Shown here: piece after piece, positions 51,951 to 60,507 of the stretch | Layout: each line of letters opens with the position of its first letter | Numbering within the stretch: the stretch's first letter is position 1 | DNA from: an uncultured Clostridia bacterium | GTDB lineage: Bacteria; Bacillota; Clostridia; Oscillospirales; Ruminococcaceae | Direction: 5' to 3' | Length of the DNA stretch: 64,000 bases | Assembly: GCA_947383835.1 (NCBI GenBank) | Contig: CANDEV010000006.1 | Coordinates: 136,710-200,709 of the forward strand | The notes under the pieces: model-generated | The model's database searches: none | What the model was told of the DNA's origin: nothing | Seen by the model: only the letters and a program-made list of their open reading frames with translations | Program-made: the position numbers and the translations under genes

Positions 51951-52988
51951 TTATTCCGCAGCAGCATTTACGCCGAAATTTTCAAAGCAGATATTCAAAT
52001 CAACATCGCCGTCTATGCCGTCCACTCTGCCGTCGCTGGCGTACTGCCATATCTGGTAATTATAGGGATATGTCGGCTCGTTGTGACCGTCCTTATATTC
52101 CGCAAACCAGAAATTCACGTCCGGTATCTTGCTCATATCCAGCTTCATCAGCGCAAATTTCCTGCTGCCGTAAACCATTGGGATATATCCGCCGTCGGTA
52201 ATAGTGTCGCAGAACGCAGCCGCACACTCGGTGACAGTGTAGGGGTTCGCCATTTGAGTACGTGCGCCCTCGTCCTCCATAATCTCCCAGTCAAAGACGA
52301 TAGGGTAGGTTATGTTATAGCCCTGTATCTGCTCCATGACAAAATTTGCTTCCTCAACCGCTTCCTCTGTGGTGAGAGCCTGTGAGAAAAAATACACGCC
52401 CACATCAAGACCCGCCGCAGTTGCTCCTTTTATATAAGAATGGAATTTTTGGTCAAGGTTCAAAAGCCCGCTTTCATAGCCCCTGTAGCCCACCCTCAAT
52501 ATTACGAAGTCAATTCCGTCGGCAGCTACCCTGTCCCAGTCGATCTCATGCTGGTGGTAAGAAACATCAATACCCGTTTTTGAGACCACCTCTCCGTCTA
52601 CGCTGTATGTATACCGACCGTTTTCAAGCTTCAGACCGCTGTAATCATAGCCGTGTTTGGGAACGTTGGTAAACGCACGAAGCCACACGTAGCCGTAAAC
52701 GGGATCGTCCAAAATAACGGTATCGTCCTCGTTGTAAAAGTCGTAGACTCTGTTATTAACCACGGGAACAAAAGGCTCTTCAACGGTTATCTCGGGCTGC
52801 ATCTCCTCGCCGCGGCTTTTGTTCAGCTTAAGAACAAGAACTATTGTTGCCGCAGACAGGCATATTATTATGACAAGCATTGCGATAAAAATTATCAGCA
52901 GATTTTTTACCGCTTTTTTAGGCAATGCCGCTTCATTTTCACTTTTTTTGACACGCACCTTTATGTGCGGCTTTTCAACATCGTTCAT
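51951..52988 (-). CDS. membrane-anchored GH25 lysozyme (muramidase)
   Basis: Protein of 345 aa. A basic N terminus and one membrane helix (about 28-53) are followed by a linker and a pro-domain-like segment (60-135). The GH25 domain (about 136-340) starts TGIDVSYHQHEIDWDRV with catalytic Asp141. It contains YFFSQALTTEEAVEEANF and the acid/base motif VFDWEIME (DxE). It cleaves between MurNAc and GlcNAc in peptidoglycan. ATG 52988 lies behind GGAG; the extra nine codons to 53015 are rejected. It is divergent from the papain-like amidase gene. Confidence 0.93.
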   Translation of the reverse strand: MNDVEKPHIKVRVKKSENEAALPKKAVKNLLIIFIAMLVIIICLSAATIVLVLKLNKSRGEEMQPEITVEEPFVPVVNNRVYDFYNEDDTVILDDPVYGYVWLRAFTNVPKHGYDYSGLKLENGRYTYSVDGEVVSKTGIDVSYHQHEIDWDRVAADGIDFVILRVGYRGYESGLLNLDQKFHSYIKGATAAGLDVGVYFFSQALTTEEAVEEANFVMEQIQGYNITYPIVFDWEIMEDEGARTQMANPYTVTECAAAFCDTITDGGYIPMVYGSRKFALMKLDMSKIPDVNFWFAEYKDGHNEPTYPYNYQIWQYASDGRVDGIDGDVDLNICFENFGVNAAAE

Positions 52989-53040
52989 TTTTACGTCTCC
53001 GCTCCTTTCCTTCATATTGGAAAAGCATTTTCTTTGAAAA

Positions 53041-53069
53041 ATATTATACCACAGTACGACTTTTTTTTC
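53041..53069 (-). promoter_or_regulatory. sigma-A promoter for GH25 lysozyme
   Basis: On the minus strand TTGAAA (53064-53069), 17-bp spacer, TATAAT (53041-53046, preceded by TGG), about 53 nt upstream of the ATG. Confidence 0.75.
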
Positions 53070-53166
53070 AAGCGTTTTCAGAACATTTTTTGCTCAAAAA
53101 AAGTTTACATCTTTAACAAATCATTTACATTGTTTGACAAATACTAAAATCAGGTGATGTATTGTT

Positions 53167-54003
53167 ATGAAAAAAAGAATTTTTATCCTGCTTGCAATTT
53201 ATACTGTTGCTTCCGCTTATGTTTCCTCGCTTTTTTATATCGAGGGACTTGCCTACTCTGCACCTTCGTCGGATATGCTCGACCTTAGCACGGTGGTGCT
53301 CAAAAGCTGTTATAACGAACTTAGTGAAGAGGATTACGAATTTATTTACAGTCAGACCGGACTTGGCAGGTCTGCCGTACAGTCTCTTGACAGCCTTGAA
53401 AGGCTTTACGATTATCAGGAAAGCTATTTTGCGGAAATTGATTTCAGGTGCAAAGCAAACTCCCCAATATCCTGCGAGGAAAGAGTCAGGGACAGCAGGA
53501 TACTCCTTGCGCCTTTGGAGGACGGCGATATACTTGTTACAAACGCCTCCCACGTTTTCAGCTGGCGGAACGGACACGCCGCAATTGTCACCGACGCAGA
53601 GAACGGCAAGACGCTCGAGGCTGTTGTCATCGGCACAAACTCAAAGCCGCAGAGCATTTCAAAGTGGACTTCTTACCCGAATTTTGCTGTACTTAGGCTA
53701 AAAGGTGCAGACAAGGAAACAAGGGCTGAAATTGCCAAAACAGCTTTGGAATATCTTGACGACGTGCCATATAATGTTTTTATAGGACTTTACCCTATGA
53801 AGTACAGCAATATTACCGCTGTAAAGGGTACGCAGTGCGCGCACCTTGTTTGGCTTGCATATGCGGCTTACGGCTATGACATAGACTCAAACGGCGGACT
53901 GATCGTTACACCGAAGGACATTGCTGAAAGCGAGCTTTTTGAGGTAGTGCAAACCTACGGGCGTGAAACGCCACGCTGTGTGAGTCGCCCGCAAAGCAAA
54001 TGA
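53167..54003 (+). CDS. permuted papain-like amidase (YiiX/NlpC-P60 type), exported
   Basis: Predicted exported or membrane-anchored hydrolase (278 aa). An N-terminal hydrophobic segment (4-26) is signal-like. The catalytic part shows the permuted order: His in GDILVTNASHVFSWRNGHAAIV first, Cys in GTQCAHLVWLAYAAYGYDID later, as in YiiX/YaeF-like enzymes. Related proteins cleave peptides, amides or lipoyl bonds. The C terminus (ETPRCVSRPQSK) appears to be encoded by a degenerate family B repeat. ATG 53167; the -35/-10 at about 53136-53162 are poor. Confidence 0.78.
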   Translation: MKKRIFILLAIYTVASAYVSSLFYIEGLAYSAPSSDMLDLSTVVLKSCYNELSEEDYEFIYSQTGLGRSAVQSLDSLERLYDYQESYFAEIDFRCKANSPISCEERVRDSRILLAPLEDGDILVTNASHVFSWRNGHAAIVTDAENGKTLEAVVIGTNSKPQSISKWTSYPNFAVLRLKGADKETRAEIAKTALEYLDDVPYNVFIGLYPMKYSNITAVKGTQCAHLVWLAYAAYGYDIDSNGGLIVTPKDIAESELFEVVQTYGRETPRCVSRPQSK

Positions 54004-54055
54004 ATTGCAATATTTTGTATCTCAAGCCCTATCAGGTGGGCGATATTACATTTGG
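53967..54055 (+). repeat. probable family B repeat copy overlapping a 3' coding end
   Basis: AAACGCCACGCTGTGTGAGT, then CGCCCGCAAAG, a spacer, and GCCCTATCAGGTGGGCG match the family B layout with many changes. The first 34 bp encode the last residues of the papain-like protein, so the insertion may have extended or replaced its C terminus. Confidence 0.45.
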
Positions 54056-54086
54056 AACGCATATCTCCAAATAATTTGAGATACAA
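54015..54086. repeat. inverted repeat with three-way-junction layout
   Basis: TTGTATCTCAA (54015-54025) and TTGAGATACAA (54076-54086) pair perfectly. Inside are GCCC/GGGC (54026-54041) and ATTTGGA/TCCAAAT hairpins, giving a compact three-way junction of 72 nt. It shares the GCCCTATCA part with the family B copy. No known riboswitch core is matched. Confidence 0.5.
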
Positions 54087-54128
54087 GCTGATTTTATGTG
54101 ATAATTTTCTGAAAAATATAAAAACGTT

Positions 54129-54157
54129 TTGACAAACTGCATTATATATGATATAAT
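54129..54157 (+). promoter_or_regulatory. sigma-A promoter for tandem FecR-type genes
   Basis: Consensus TTGACA (54129-54134), 17-bp spacer, TATAAT (54152-54157), about 100 nt upstream of the first start codon. Confidence 0.85.
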
Positions 54158-54260
54158 AAGATTGCATATGTGCGGAATACCGCTCATATGATAAAAATTG
54201 CCAAAAATGTACAAAAAAATATAGCTGATACCAGCGTCTGATTTGAAAGGTGGCTGCGCC

Positions 54261-55361
54261 TTGATAAAAACCGTAATAAAAATTCTGTCCGATAATCTAA
54301 AGCTGATCTTAACGGGCATGATCTCTATTCTGATGATCTTATCGGCAGCGGTTGTCATTAGCTTGTATTTCGGCGGCGAAACTACAAGACAGCTTATCGT
54401 TACCGAGATCACCGGAAGCGCTTTTTTTACGCGGGAGGGAAGAAGAATACCCGTCAGCAAAAACACCAGGCTAAAAAGCGGCGATATACTCGAAACGGAA
54501 GATAACGCCACCGTGCGTATTTCAATAGACAGTGATAAATTCGTTTTAGCTGAACCGAATACGTCTATGTACATATACTGCACGGACATTGCATCAAAAG
54601 GCGATATTTCTGTCAATTTGAGCAAAGGCTCCGTTATCTGTGAAATAAACAATGAATTAAAAAAGAATTCATCGTTTGTTCTTAAAACACCAAACAGCTC
54701 CGCTTCTGTAAAAGGGACGGTTTTTCGTGCCCAATTTGACGTAAGGAAAAATTTTATGGACTATAACGATGTTATGGTCACAGAGTACCAGAACTTTGAC
54801 GGCACGATAAATTTACAGCTTTATGACAGCAAGGGAGAGCCTTTTGAGCTTCCCATGGTTCTGTTGGAACGTACTTCCGCTCAAATGATAACCTCGGAGG
54901 ACGTATGCAAATACGGGTATCTTAACTATGACATAAGTCTTATATCTCTTAGCGAAACTACCCTGCACGAAGTCTTAAGGGCGCAGAATGCAAAGGAGAT
55001 CGGATTTTCGCCGGAGGAGATAAACCTTGCATACAAATCTGTGATTGAGGAGAACAGGCGGCTGGAGACTATGACGGGTACCACAGAAACCACTGAGGAA
55101 ACCACGGTCACAACGACGACCACTGCCCCTGAACCAACTGAAACGGAGGCTCCCACTTCCGAAACGACTGCTCCCGAATCTACATACGGCACCTTGCGGT
55201 CAACGCAAAGGACGTATTTGTACACTACATACACAGGAGTAAAATGGTGGGAGATCACGGGAAACACCAATACCGGTACGGACGGTTATGAGGACTGGTT
55301 CGACCCGGACGAATATGAAAATGAAACCGTTGCGGCTGTACCTTCCGAAGCGGTGCAATGA
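54261..55361 (+). CDS. FecR-domain membrane protein with Thr/Glu/Pro-rich tail
   Basis: Protein of 366 aa. One membrane helix (about 11-34) is followed by an extracellular FecR-like domain: SGDILETEDNATVRISIDSDKF, LSKGSVICEINNELKKNSSF and TPNSSASVKGTVFRAQF. A Thr/Glu-rich linker (about 275-315) follows and the tail is aromatic and acidic. FecR proteins often relay signals to ECF sigma factors, but no sigma gene is next to it, and it lacks the N-terminal anti-sigma part. TTG 54261, 7 nt after AAAGGTGG, is the likely start. Its stop overlaps the ATG of a paralogue. Confidence 0.82.
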   Translation: MIKTVIKILSDNLKLILTGMISILMILSAAVVISLYFGGETTRQLIVTEITGSAFFTREGRRIPVSKNTRLKSGDILETEDNATVRISIDSDKFVLAEPNTSMYIYCTDIASKGDISVNLSKGSVICEINNELKKNSSFVLKTPNSSASVKGTVFRAQFDVRKNFMDYNDVMVTEYQNFDGTINLQLYDSKGEPFELPMVLLERTSAQMITSEDVCKYGYLNYDISLISLSETTLHEVLRAQNAKEIGFSPEEINLAYKSVIEENRRLETMTGTTETTEETTVTTTTTAPEPTETEAPTSETTAPESTYGTLRSTQRTYLYTTYTGVKWWEITGNTNTGTDGYEDWFDPDEYENETVAAVPSEAVQ

Positions 55362-57202
55362 AAGGAGCGAAGCCGTTTCCGGCTTCAACGCATATGAAAG
55401 ATTTTTTGAAGAATTTTAAGCTGCCCCTTATTTTGGGAGGCTGTGCAATTATTGCTGTTGCGGTAACGTTAATTATCGTGACAGGTGGATTTTCCAGCGG
55501 ATACGGGCTTTACATAACAAGCGCATACGGAAGCGTAAGCGTCACAAGCTCCGACGTCAGTGCGGCGGCTATAAGCGGCGACGCGCTCAAAGAGGGCGAT
55601 GTTGTCACCATAGGTGAAAATTCTTACTGTACGATTGCTTACCAAGGCAAAAAAAATTCGCAGAACAATAATTTTACGCTGGGTTCAAATTCCCAAATCG
55701 TTATATCAAACGCTTTTGACGGAAAAAAGGACGGCGAGCTTTTCCTGCGCTGCGGCACTCTTATAGGCAACTTTAACGATGAGGACAAATCATCTGTTAA
55801 CGTGAGGACTGCCGATTCCATGATCTCGCTGGAAAACAGCGTTGCTAAAATTTCTTACTATACAAATGAATTTATGTCTTATACGGACGTTTACACCATT
55901 ATGGGGCAAAATTCTATACAGCTTTACGACGCTGCGGGCAACCCCTTTAACGAACCAGAGGTACAGATCCTTTCGAGATGGGGTCGTATTATTTCCGACG
56001 AGGGTCCCTCCTTTGATTCCCTTAACCTTGAGTTTGACCTGAACGAGCTTACGGTTTTCGACCTTAAACAGCTTCTTACGATTTCGGCTCTAATTGACGA
56101 GGGATTCCCCTACAGTACGGAAGAATTAAGAACAGTTTATGAAGCAAAAGGCGGAGATGAAGCAATTACTCCACCGCAGCAGACAAACACCGAAACTGAG
56201 CCTATTGTTACAGAGCCTACAGAAAGCGTTTCGGTATCGGTTCAAACGCCCGAACCCATTGACACCACTCCCCCGCCAACAGAAACTACCCTCCCCGGTC
56301 AGACAACGGCAAGACCTTGGACGCCTCCCGCCACGACTACCACAGCGGTCACTACGCAGCCGCCTGTTGTTACAACAACGGAGGACACAGGCTTGCAGCA
56401 GCCGGACGAAATGCCGTCCCAAGGCGGAGAAAATAACGGCAATGTTTACTTTGTTACCGTCATTATCGACGGCGAGGAGACTCTTCAGGAGGTTCCTCAC
56501 GGAGGAAACGCCGTCAAGCCCGCAGACCCTGTTATTGACGGACTTACATTTATAGGCTGGGACAATTCCTTTGAAAATATTACTCAAGACACGGTTATCA
56601 CAGCTTTATTCAAGGAGACCTCCGGTAATACAAATACCGAAAATCCAAGCGGCGAGACCCACACGGTCACCGTTGTGATAAACGGACGCTCCAACACGGT
56701 AATTGTTGAACACGGTCAGTCGGCTAACCTCCCTGCCACAGTTAACGTTGAGGGATATATCTTCAAGGGTTGGGACAAGGATTTCAGCAACATTACCCAG
56801 GACGTTACGATTACTGCAATTCTTGAGCCGCAGGTACAGGCGCACACCGTTACATTCATTATCAACGGTCAGAGCTACCCCGTTCAAGTCGAGCACGGCG
56901 GTACGGCAGTCCCTCCGTATATTCCAGACAACAGCACAGGCTTTATTGGCTGGGATAAGAGCGTGAACAACATTACCGCAGACACAACTATTACGGCAGT
57001 ATTTTCCATAACTCCGGTTAGCCACACGGTTACATTTATGATAGACGGACGTGCTTACCCAGTTACAGTTGCAGACGGTGCAACTGTTGAACCGCCGTTC
57101 AACCCATCCACCGACTCATCAGGCAGAAACTTTATCGGTTGGGACAGAGGAAGTCTTTCAAATATTACAAGCGACACTATTATTACAGCGATATTTGCAT
57201 AA
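55358..57202 (+). CDS. FecR-like surface protein with four InlB-type B-repeats
   Basis: Protein of 614 aa. A membrane helix (about 22-44) is followed by a FecR-like domain paralogous to the upstream gene; both share patterns such as IQLYD(A/S)xGxPF and a TxxELRTVYEA-like end. A Pro/Thr linker (about 270-350) leads to four repeats at about 362-433, 434-494, 495-554 and 555-614. Each carries a pattern like HTVTFIING, VEHG, FIGWD and NIT-DTTITA, typical of Listeria-Bacteroides repeats. There is no sortase motif. ATG 55358 overlaps the previous stop (ATGA), which suits coupled translation; ATG 55394 is the alternative. Likely cell-surface. Confidence 0.83.
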   Translation: MKGAKPFPASTHMKDFLKNFKLPLILGGCAIIAVAVTLIIVTGGFSSGYGLYITSAYGSVSVTSSDVSAAAISGDALKEGDVVTIGENSYCTIAYQGKKNSQNNNFTLGSNSQIVISNAFDGKKDGELFLRCGTLIGNFNDEDKSSVNVRTADSMISLENSVAKISYYTNEFMSYTDVYTIMGQNSIQLYDAAGNPFNEPEVQILSRWGRIISDEGPSFDSLNLEFDLNELTVFDLKQLLTISALIDEGFPYSTEELRTVYEAKGGDEAITPPQQTNTETEPIVTEPTESVSVSVQTPEPIDTTPPPTETTLPGQTTARPWTPPATTTTAVTTQPPVVTTTEDTGLQQPDEMPSQGGENNGNVYFVTVIIDGEETLQEVPHGGNAVKPADPVIDGLTFIGWDNSFENITQDTVITALFKETSGNTNTENPSGETHTVTVVINGRSNTVIVEHGQSANLPATVNVEGYIFKGWDKDFSNITQDVTITAILEPQVQAHTVTFIINGQSYPVQVEHGGTAVPPYIPDNSTGFIGWDKSVNNITADTTITAVFSITPVSHTVTFMIDGRAYPVTVADGATVEPPFNPSTDSSGRNFIGWDRGSLSNITSDTIITAIFA

Positions 57203-57209
57203 TATGAGT

Positions 57210-57244
57210 AAAGGTTCACCGACTTAGTTGGCGAACCTTTTTTT
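57210..57244 (+). terminator. intrinsic terminator after FecR/B-repeat gene
   Basis: AAAGGTTC (57210-57217) pairs with GAACCTTT (57233-57240) and is followed by a T run. Confidence 0.85.
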
Positions 57245-57309
57245 CAAAAACAAGTGACATTTTAATTTTTTTTATTAATACATCTGCAACGTAATTTTTT
57301 TATAAATTC

Positions 57310-57338
57310 TTGAAAAAATAAAACCGATATGATATATT
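57310..57338 (+). promoter_or_regulatory. sigma-A promoter for GNAT gene
   Basis: TTGAAA (57310-57315), 17-bp spacer, TATATT (57333-57338), 34 nt upstream of the ATG. Confidence 0.6.
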
Positions 57339-57371
57339 TTATGTAATTCAATATAGAAAGGCGGCAAACTT

Positions 57372-57905
57372 ATGAAGCTTTATATTGCAAGACCCGATCT
57401 GTACTTTTTCAATGAATATAATGATATGATGACTGAATGGAACAAAAGCGGAACTCAAATTGCTCCATGGTTTTTGGACAAGCCGTTTGAGAATTTGGAG
57501 GATTTTGCAGGATTTATACAAATGCTTGACAACTGTGAAAATGCAAATTTGGATAAAAATTATTCTTCAACGTCATCTTATTTTGTTATTGATGAAAACG
57601 ACAAGTTAATAGGAGCTACATCTTTACGACACTATCTGACTGTAGAGGGATACAACACGTGGGGACATATAGGATACGGTGTAAGACCTTCCGAAAGACG
57701 AAAGGGATATGCCGCACAAATGCTAAAAATAATGCTTGATGAAGCCAAGACAATGAAAATGCACAAGGTTCTGATTTCCTGCCATACTTCAAATATAGGC
57801 TCTGTCAAGGTGATAGAAAGCTGCGGCGGCAAACTTGAAAACATTGTTGACGACCCCAATGAAACAGGAAAAACTATCAATCGCTATTGGTTCAAAATTA
57901 ATTAA
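57372..57905 (+). CDS. GNAT family N-acetyltransferase
   Basis: Acetyl-CoA-dependent transferase (177 aa). The CoA pyrophosphate loop is GYGVRPSERRKGYAAQML, with the preceding strand WGHIGYGVRP and the following SCHTSNIGSVKVIESCGGKLE. This is the RimJ/RimL-type layout. The substrate is unknown. ATG 57372 is behind AAAGGCGG. It is monocistronic, convergent with hydF. Confidence 0.88.
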   Translation: MKLYIARPDLYFFNEYNDMMTEWNKSGTQIAPWFLDKPFENLEDFAGFIQMLDNCENANLDKNYSSTSSYFVIDENDKLIGATSLRHYLTVEGYNTWGHIGYGVRPSERRKGYAAQMLKIMLDEAKTMKMHKVLISCHTSNIGSVKVIESCGGKLENIVDDPNETGKTINRYWFKIN

Positions 57906-57906
57906 T

Positions 57907-57950
57907 AAAAAATCATTCTGCAGCTTAACACACTACAGAATGATTTTTTT
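57907..57950. terminator. bidirectional terminator between GNAT and hydF
   Basis: AAAAAATCATTCTG (57907-57920) pairs with CAGAATGATTTTTT (57936-57949), with T runs on both strands. It closes the hydrogenase-maturation operon. Confidence 0.9.
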
Positions 57951-59148
57951 ATTCAAGAATTTTTCTTATTTCCTCAAAAGGTTCAACGCTCCGTTTTAGG
58001 ATACCGTGCATATGTGCTATGGCTATACCGTAGTTTGTGATAGGCACACCCTGATCCTCGGCGCATTTGTAACGGTACTGCATTTCCCGCTCGTTGAGCA
58101 TACAGCCGCCGCAGTGGATAACCGCCGAGTATCCGCTCAAATCATCGGGAAATTCCGTTCCCGAAGTAAAATCAATGTAAACGTCCCTGTCAGTGTGTTT
58201 TTTGATCCATGCGGGCAGCTTGACCGTGCCTATATCGCCGCATTGACGGTGGTGTGTGCAGCCCTCGGAAATGAGGATTTTGTCACCGTCCTTGAGACCG
58301 TCCAGAGCTTTTGCACCGCGGACGGCTGCTTCGAGACTTCCTTTATAGCGTGCAAACAGTATCGAAAAGGACGTCAGCAGAATGTCTTTGGGGACAATTT
58401 TATCCACCATACCGAACGCCTGACTGTCGGTAATTACAATTTTGGGCGGAGTACCCAATTTTTTCAAGGTCTCCGCAAGCTCTGTTTCCTTGACAACTAC
58501 GGAGATACCGCCCGCTTCAAGAATGTCGCGTATAGTCTGCTGTTGGGGAAGAATAAGCCGTCCCTTTGGCGCGGCGGAGTCAATAGGTACGACAAGTACT
58601 GCAATATCAAGCGGTTTAAGCAAGTCCCCCACGATTTTTTTGTCGGGTTCTTCTGTTTTGGCAAGTCTTGCAATCTCGGTTTTCAGTTCGTTGATACCGA
58701 TATTTTTCAGTGCGCTGCCATAGAAGTGCCCCTCTTTTTTGTAAAAGCTTTCGGAGAGCAAGTCCGCCTTATTGTGGAAAATCGCAAGTGGAATATTTTT
58801 TTGGCGTATCTTTTCAATAAGTGCGGCGTCCTCGGGACTTTCCGTTTCTCCGTCAATTACAACAACGGCAATGTCCGTCTTGTTCAGCATTTGATAGCTT
58901 TTTTTCACGCGGAGAGTGCCAAGCTCTCCCTCGTCGTCAATGCCTGGGGTGTCTATCATAACCACGGGACCTATGGGGAGCAGCTCCATAGCCTTTAAAA
59001 CAGGGTCGGTGGTTGTGCCCAAGACGTCGGAAACTATTGCAATGCTTTGATTTGTAAGAGCGTTCATAACGCTGGATTTTCCCGCGTTGCGTCTGCCGAA
59101 AATTCCTATGTGGACGCGGTTTGCAGACGGTGTTTCGTTAAGTCCCAT
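57949..59148 (-). CDS. hydF: [FeFe]-hydrogenase H-cluster maturation GTPase HydF
   Basis: GTPase scaffold (399 aa) that assembles the 2Fe subcluster and delivers it to HydA. The GTPase domain has GRRNAGKSSVMN (G1), TPGIDDEG (G3) and HNKAD (G4). After a dimerisation region, the cluster-binding domain carries CTHHR and HCGGCML, the ligand Cys of its [4Fe-4S] cluster. ATG 59148 follows GGAGTTGATTTT. It is the last gene of the operon, separated from hydE and hydG by three accessory genes. No HydA is in the window. Confidence 0.96.
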   Translation of the reverse strand: MGLNETPSANRVHIGIFGRRNAGKSSVMNALTNQSIAIVSDVLGTTTDPVLKAMELLPIGPVVMIDTPGIDDEGELGTLRVKKSYQMLNKTDIAVVVIDGETESPEDAALIEKIRQKNIPLAIFHNKADLLSESFYKKEGHFYGSALKNIGINELKTEIARLAKTEEPDKKIVGDLLKPLDIAVLVVPIDSAAPKGRLILPQQQTIRDILEAGGISVVVKETELAETLKKLGTPPKIVITDSQAFGMVDKIVPKDILLTSFSILFARYKGSLEAAVRGAKALDGLKDGDKILISEGCTHHRQCGDIGTVKLPAWIKKHTDRDVYIDFTSGTEFPDDLSGYSAVIHCGGCMLNEREMQYRYKCAEDQGVPITNYGIAIAHMHGILKRSVEPFEEIRKILE

Positions 59149-59174
59149 AAAATCAACTCCTTTGTATAAAACAA

Positions 59175-59909
59175 TTAATGGCAGTAAACAACCATTGTCA
59201 AATCGTCACTGTAGCCTTTTGCTTTGAGAGATTTTTCCTTTGCCGAATTTATAAGAGTATCAACGCTTTCGGACAAATTGTCGGTGTAAATATTTTCCCC
59301 GATAAATTCGTGACTGATATTATCGCTTATCCCGTCGCAGCAAAGCACGATAATATCGCCCTTTTCAAGCTTTATCTCCTCGTATGAATACGCGGGTACT
59401 ACCGACGGGATAAACGTGTCGAACATAGACCACATATGCTCGGGAAGTCTATGCACAGCTTCTTCAAGCTGTTCCTCGGAAAAAAATCCCAAGTCTATCA
59501 AATTCTGATATGTTTTCTTTGACTTTGCAATGCGGACAGCGTTATTGTTGCGGATAAAATACGCGGGCGAGTCCCCTGCCGCAGCAATAACCGCAGTATC
59601 ACCGCAAACCACGCAGATAACGAGAGTCCCGAAAACAAGGCTTTTTCTGCTTTGGGACACTTCAATAAGCTTGTTGTTTATCTGCCAAATCATTTTATCG
59701 AGATAGTCCCTTGCGGATAATCCCGACGAGGAAAAGGGATTATTCTTTACCGTTTCGGTGCAAAGCTTTGACATAATGACCTTGCCTTCTTTTCCTGCAC
59801 CCGATGCACCGTCGGAAAGCATGAAAACCGTATTATCGGGAGAAATATAAAAGGAATCGCCGTTTACGCCGCTTGTTCCAACAAGGCTGTTTCCGTGACT
59901 TATTGACAT
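59175..59909 (-). CDS. PP2C-type protein phosphatase
   Basis: Metal-dependent Ser/Thr phosphatase (244 aa). The PP2C metal ligands are visible in GVNGDSFYI, MLSDGASGAGKEG, VCCDGISDNIS-like CCDGISDN, and the final SDDLTMVVYC, which is the last Asp motif. It is a stand-alone domain of the short PP2C_2 type. ATG 59909 is behind AGGAGGCAGTATT; the longer start at 59945 is rejected. It sits inside the hydrogenase-maturation operon, between a GNAT gene and hydF, with no kinase near. Its target is unknown. Confidence 0.87.
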   Translation of the reverse strand: MSISHGNSLVGTSGVNGDSFYISPDNTVFMLSDGASGAGKEGKVIMSKLCTETVKNNPFSSSGLSARDYLDKMIWQINNKLIEVSQSRKSLVFGTLVICVVCGDTAVIAAAGDSPAYFIRNNNAVRIAKSKKTYQNLIDLGFFSEEQLEEAVHRLPEHMWSMFDTFIPSVVPAYSYEEIKLEKGDIIVLCCDGISDNISHEFIGENIYTDNLSESVDTLINSAKEKSLKAKGYSDDLTMVVYCH

Positions 59910-59941
59910 AATACTGCCTCCTGCAAAGTTAAAAGAAATTA

Positions 59942-60427
59942 TCAATTTTCAAAGGTAAACCCGCAATTATGACTGCTTTCCGTTCCGCAGACATGGTAAT
60001 GTCCTTTTGTATATTCTTCAACAACCTTTTTCCAGAACAGACCCGCCGGAACATTGTTTTTCCAATAGCAGACCTCCCAAGGACCGCGGTGCAGGTCAAA
60101 CAGCTTTGCGGCTGCATATTTGCCTACTCCCAGTCTTCGGTACTTCAGCATAACAAAAAATTCTCCTAAGCACCTTGCGTCCGTTTCCTTTCGATAGTCA
60201 CAATGGGGACAAATCAAGGCAAATCCTGCGATCTTTCCGTCAACACGTATCAGATATGGAAATCTTCCTTTTTCATTCCAATAGTTGTCAATGTAATCAT
60301 ATCCGTAGTATCCGTATTCATTTATATCGTCGCTGCTGAAAGCTGAAAATTCATATTGGTACAGCTCCATAAGCCGTACCAACAGCAATTTTTCATCAAC
60401 GGACATAAGGTTCAGCGTGATATCCAT
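59942..60427 (-). CDS. GNAT family acetyltransferase
   Basis: Protein of 161 aa. The acetyl-CoA region is LGEFFVMLKYRRLGVGKYAAAKLFD, with a strand before it (RVDGKIAGFALICPHC). The tail has an aromatic stretch with WEVCYWKNNVPAGLFWKKVV. The N-terminal part has an acidic YGYYGYDYID patch. It lies in the hydrogenase-maturation operon 32 nt before the phosphatase gene. Substrate unknown. Confidence 0.85.
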   Translation of the reverse strand: MDITLNLMSVDEKLLLVRLMELYQYEFSAFSSDDINEYGYYGYDYIDNYWNEKGRFPYLIRVDGKIAGFALICPHCDYRKETDARCLGEFFVMLKYRRLGVGKYAAAKLFDLHRGPWEVCYWKNNVPAGLFWKKVVEEYTKGHYHVCGTESSHNCGFTFEN

Positions 60428-60507
60428 TTTCTCTCTTCTCCTAAAAAATTCAATTCAGCAAAATCTGTCGCAGGTAAATGACCGATAAACCTAATTTGTC
60501 TTTCATT

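Noticed and set aside
54015..54086. purine riboswitch or hammerhead ribozyme
   Set aside because: The three-way layout is suggestive, but the conserved junction sequences of both classes are absent and no purine gene follows.
58006..58998. 330-aa plus-strand open frame opposite hydF
   Set aside because: A shadow of the well-supported hydF GTPase; no motif or start signal.
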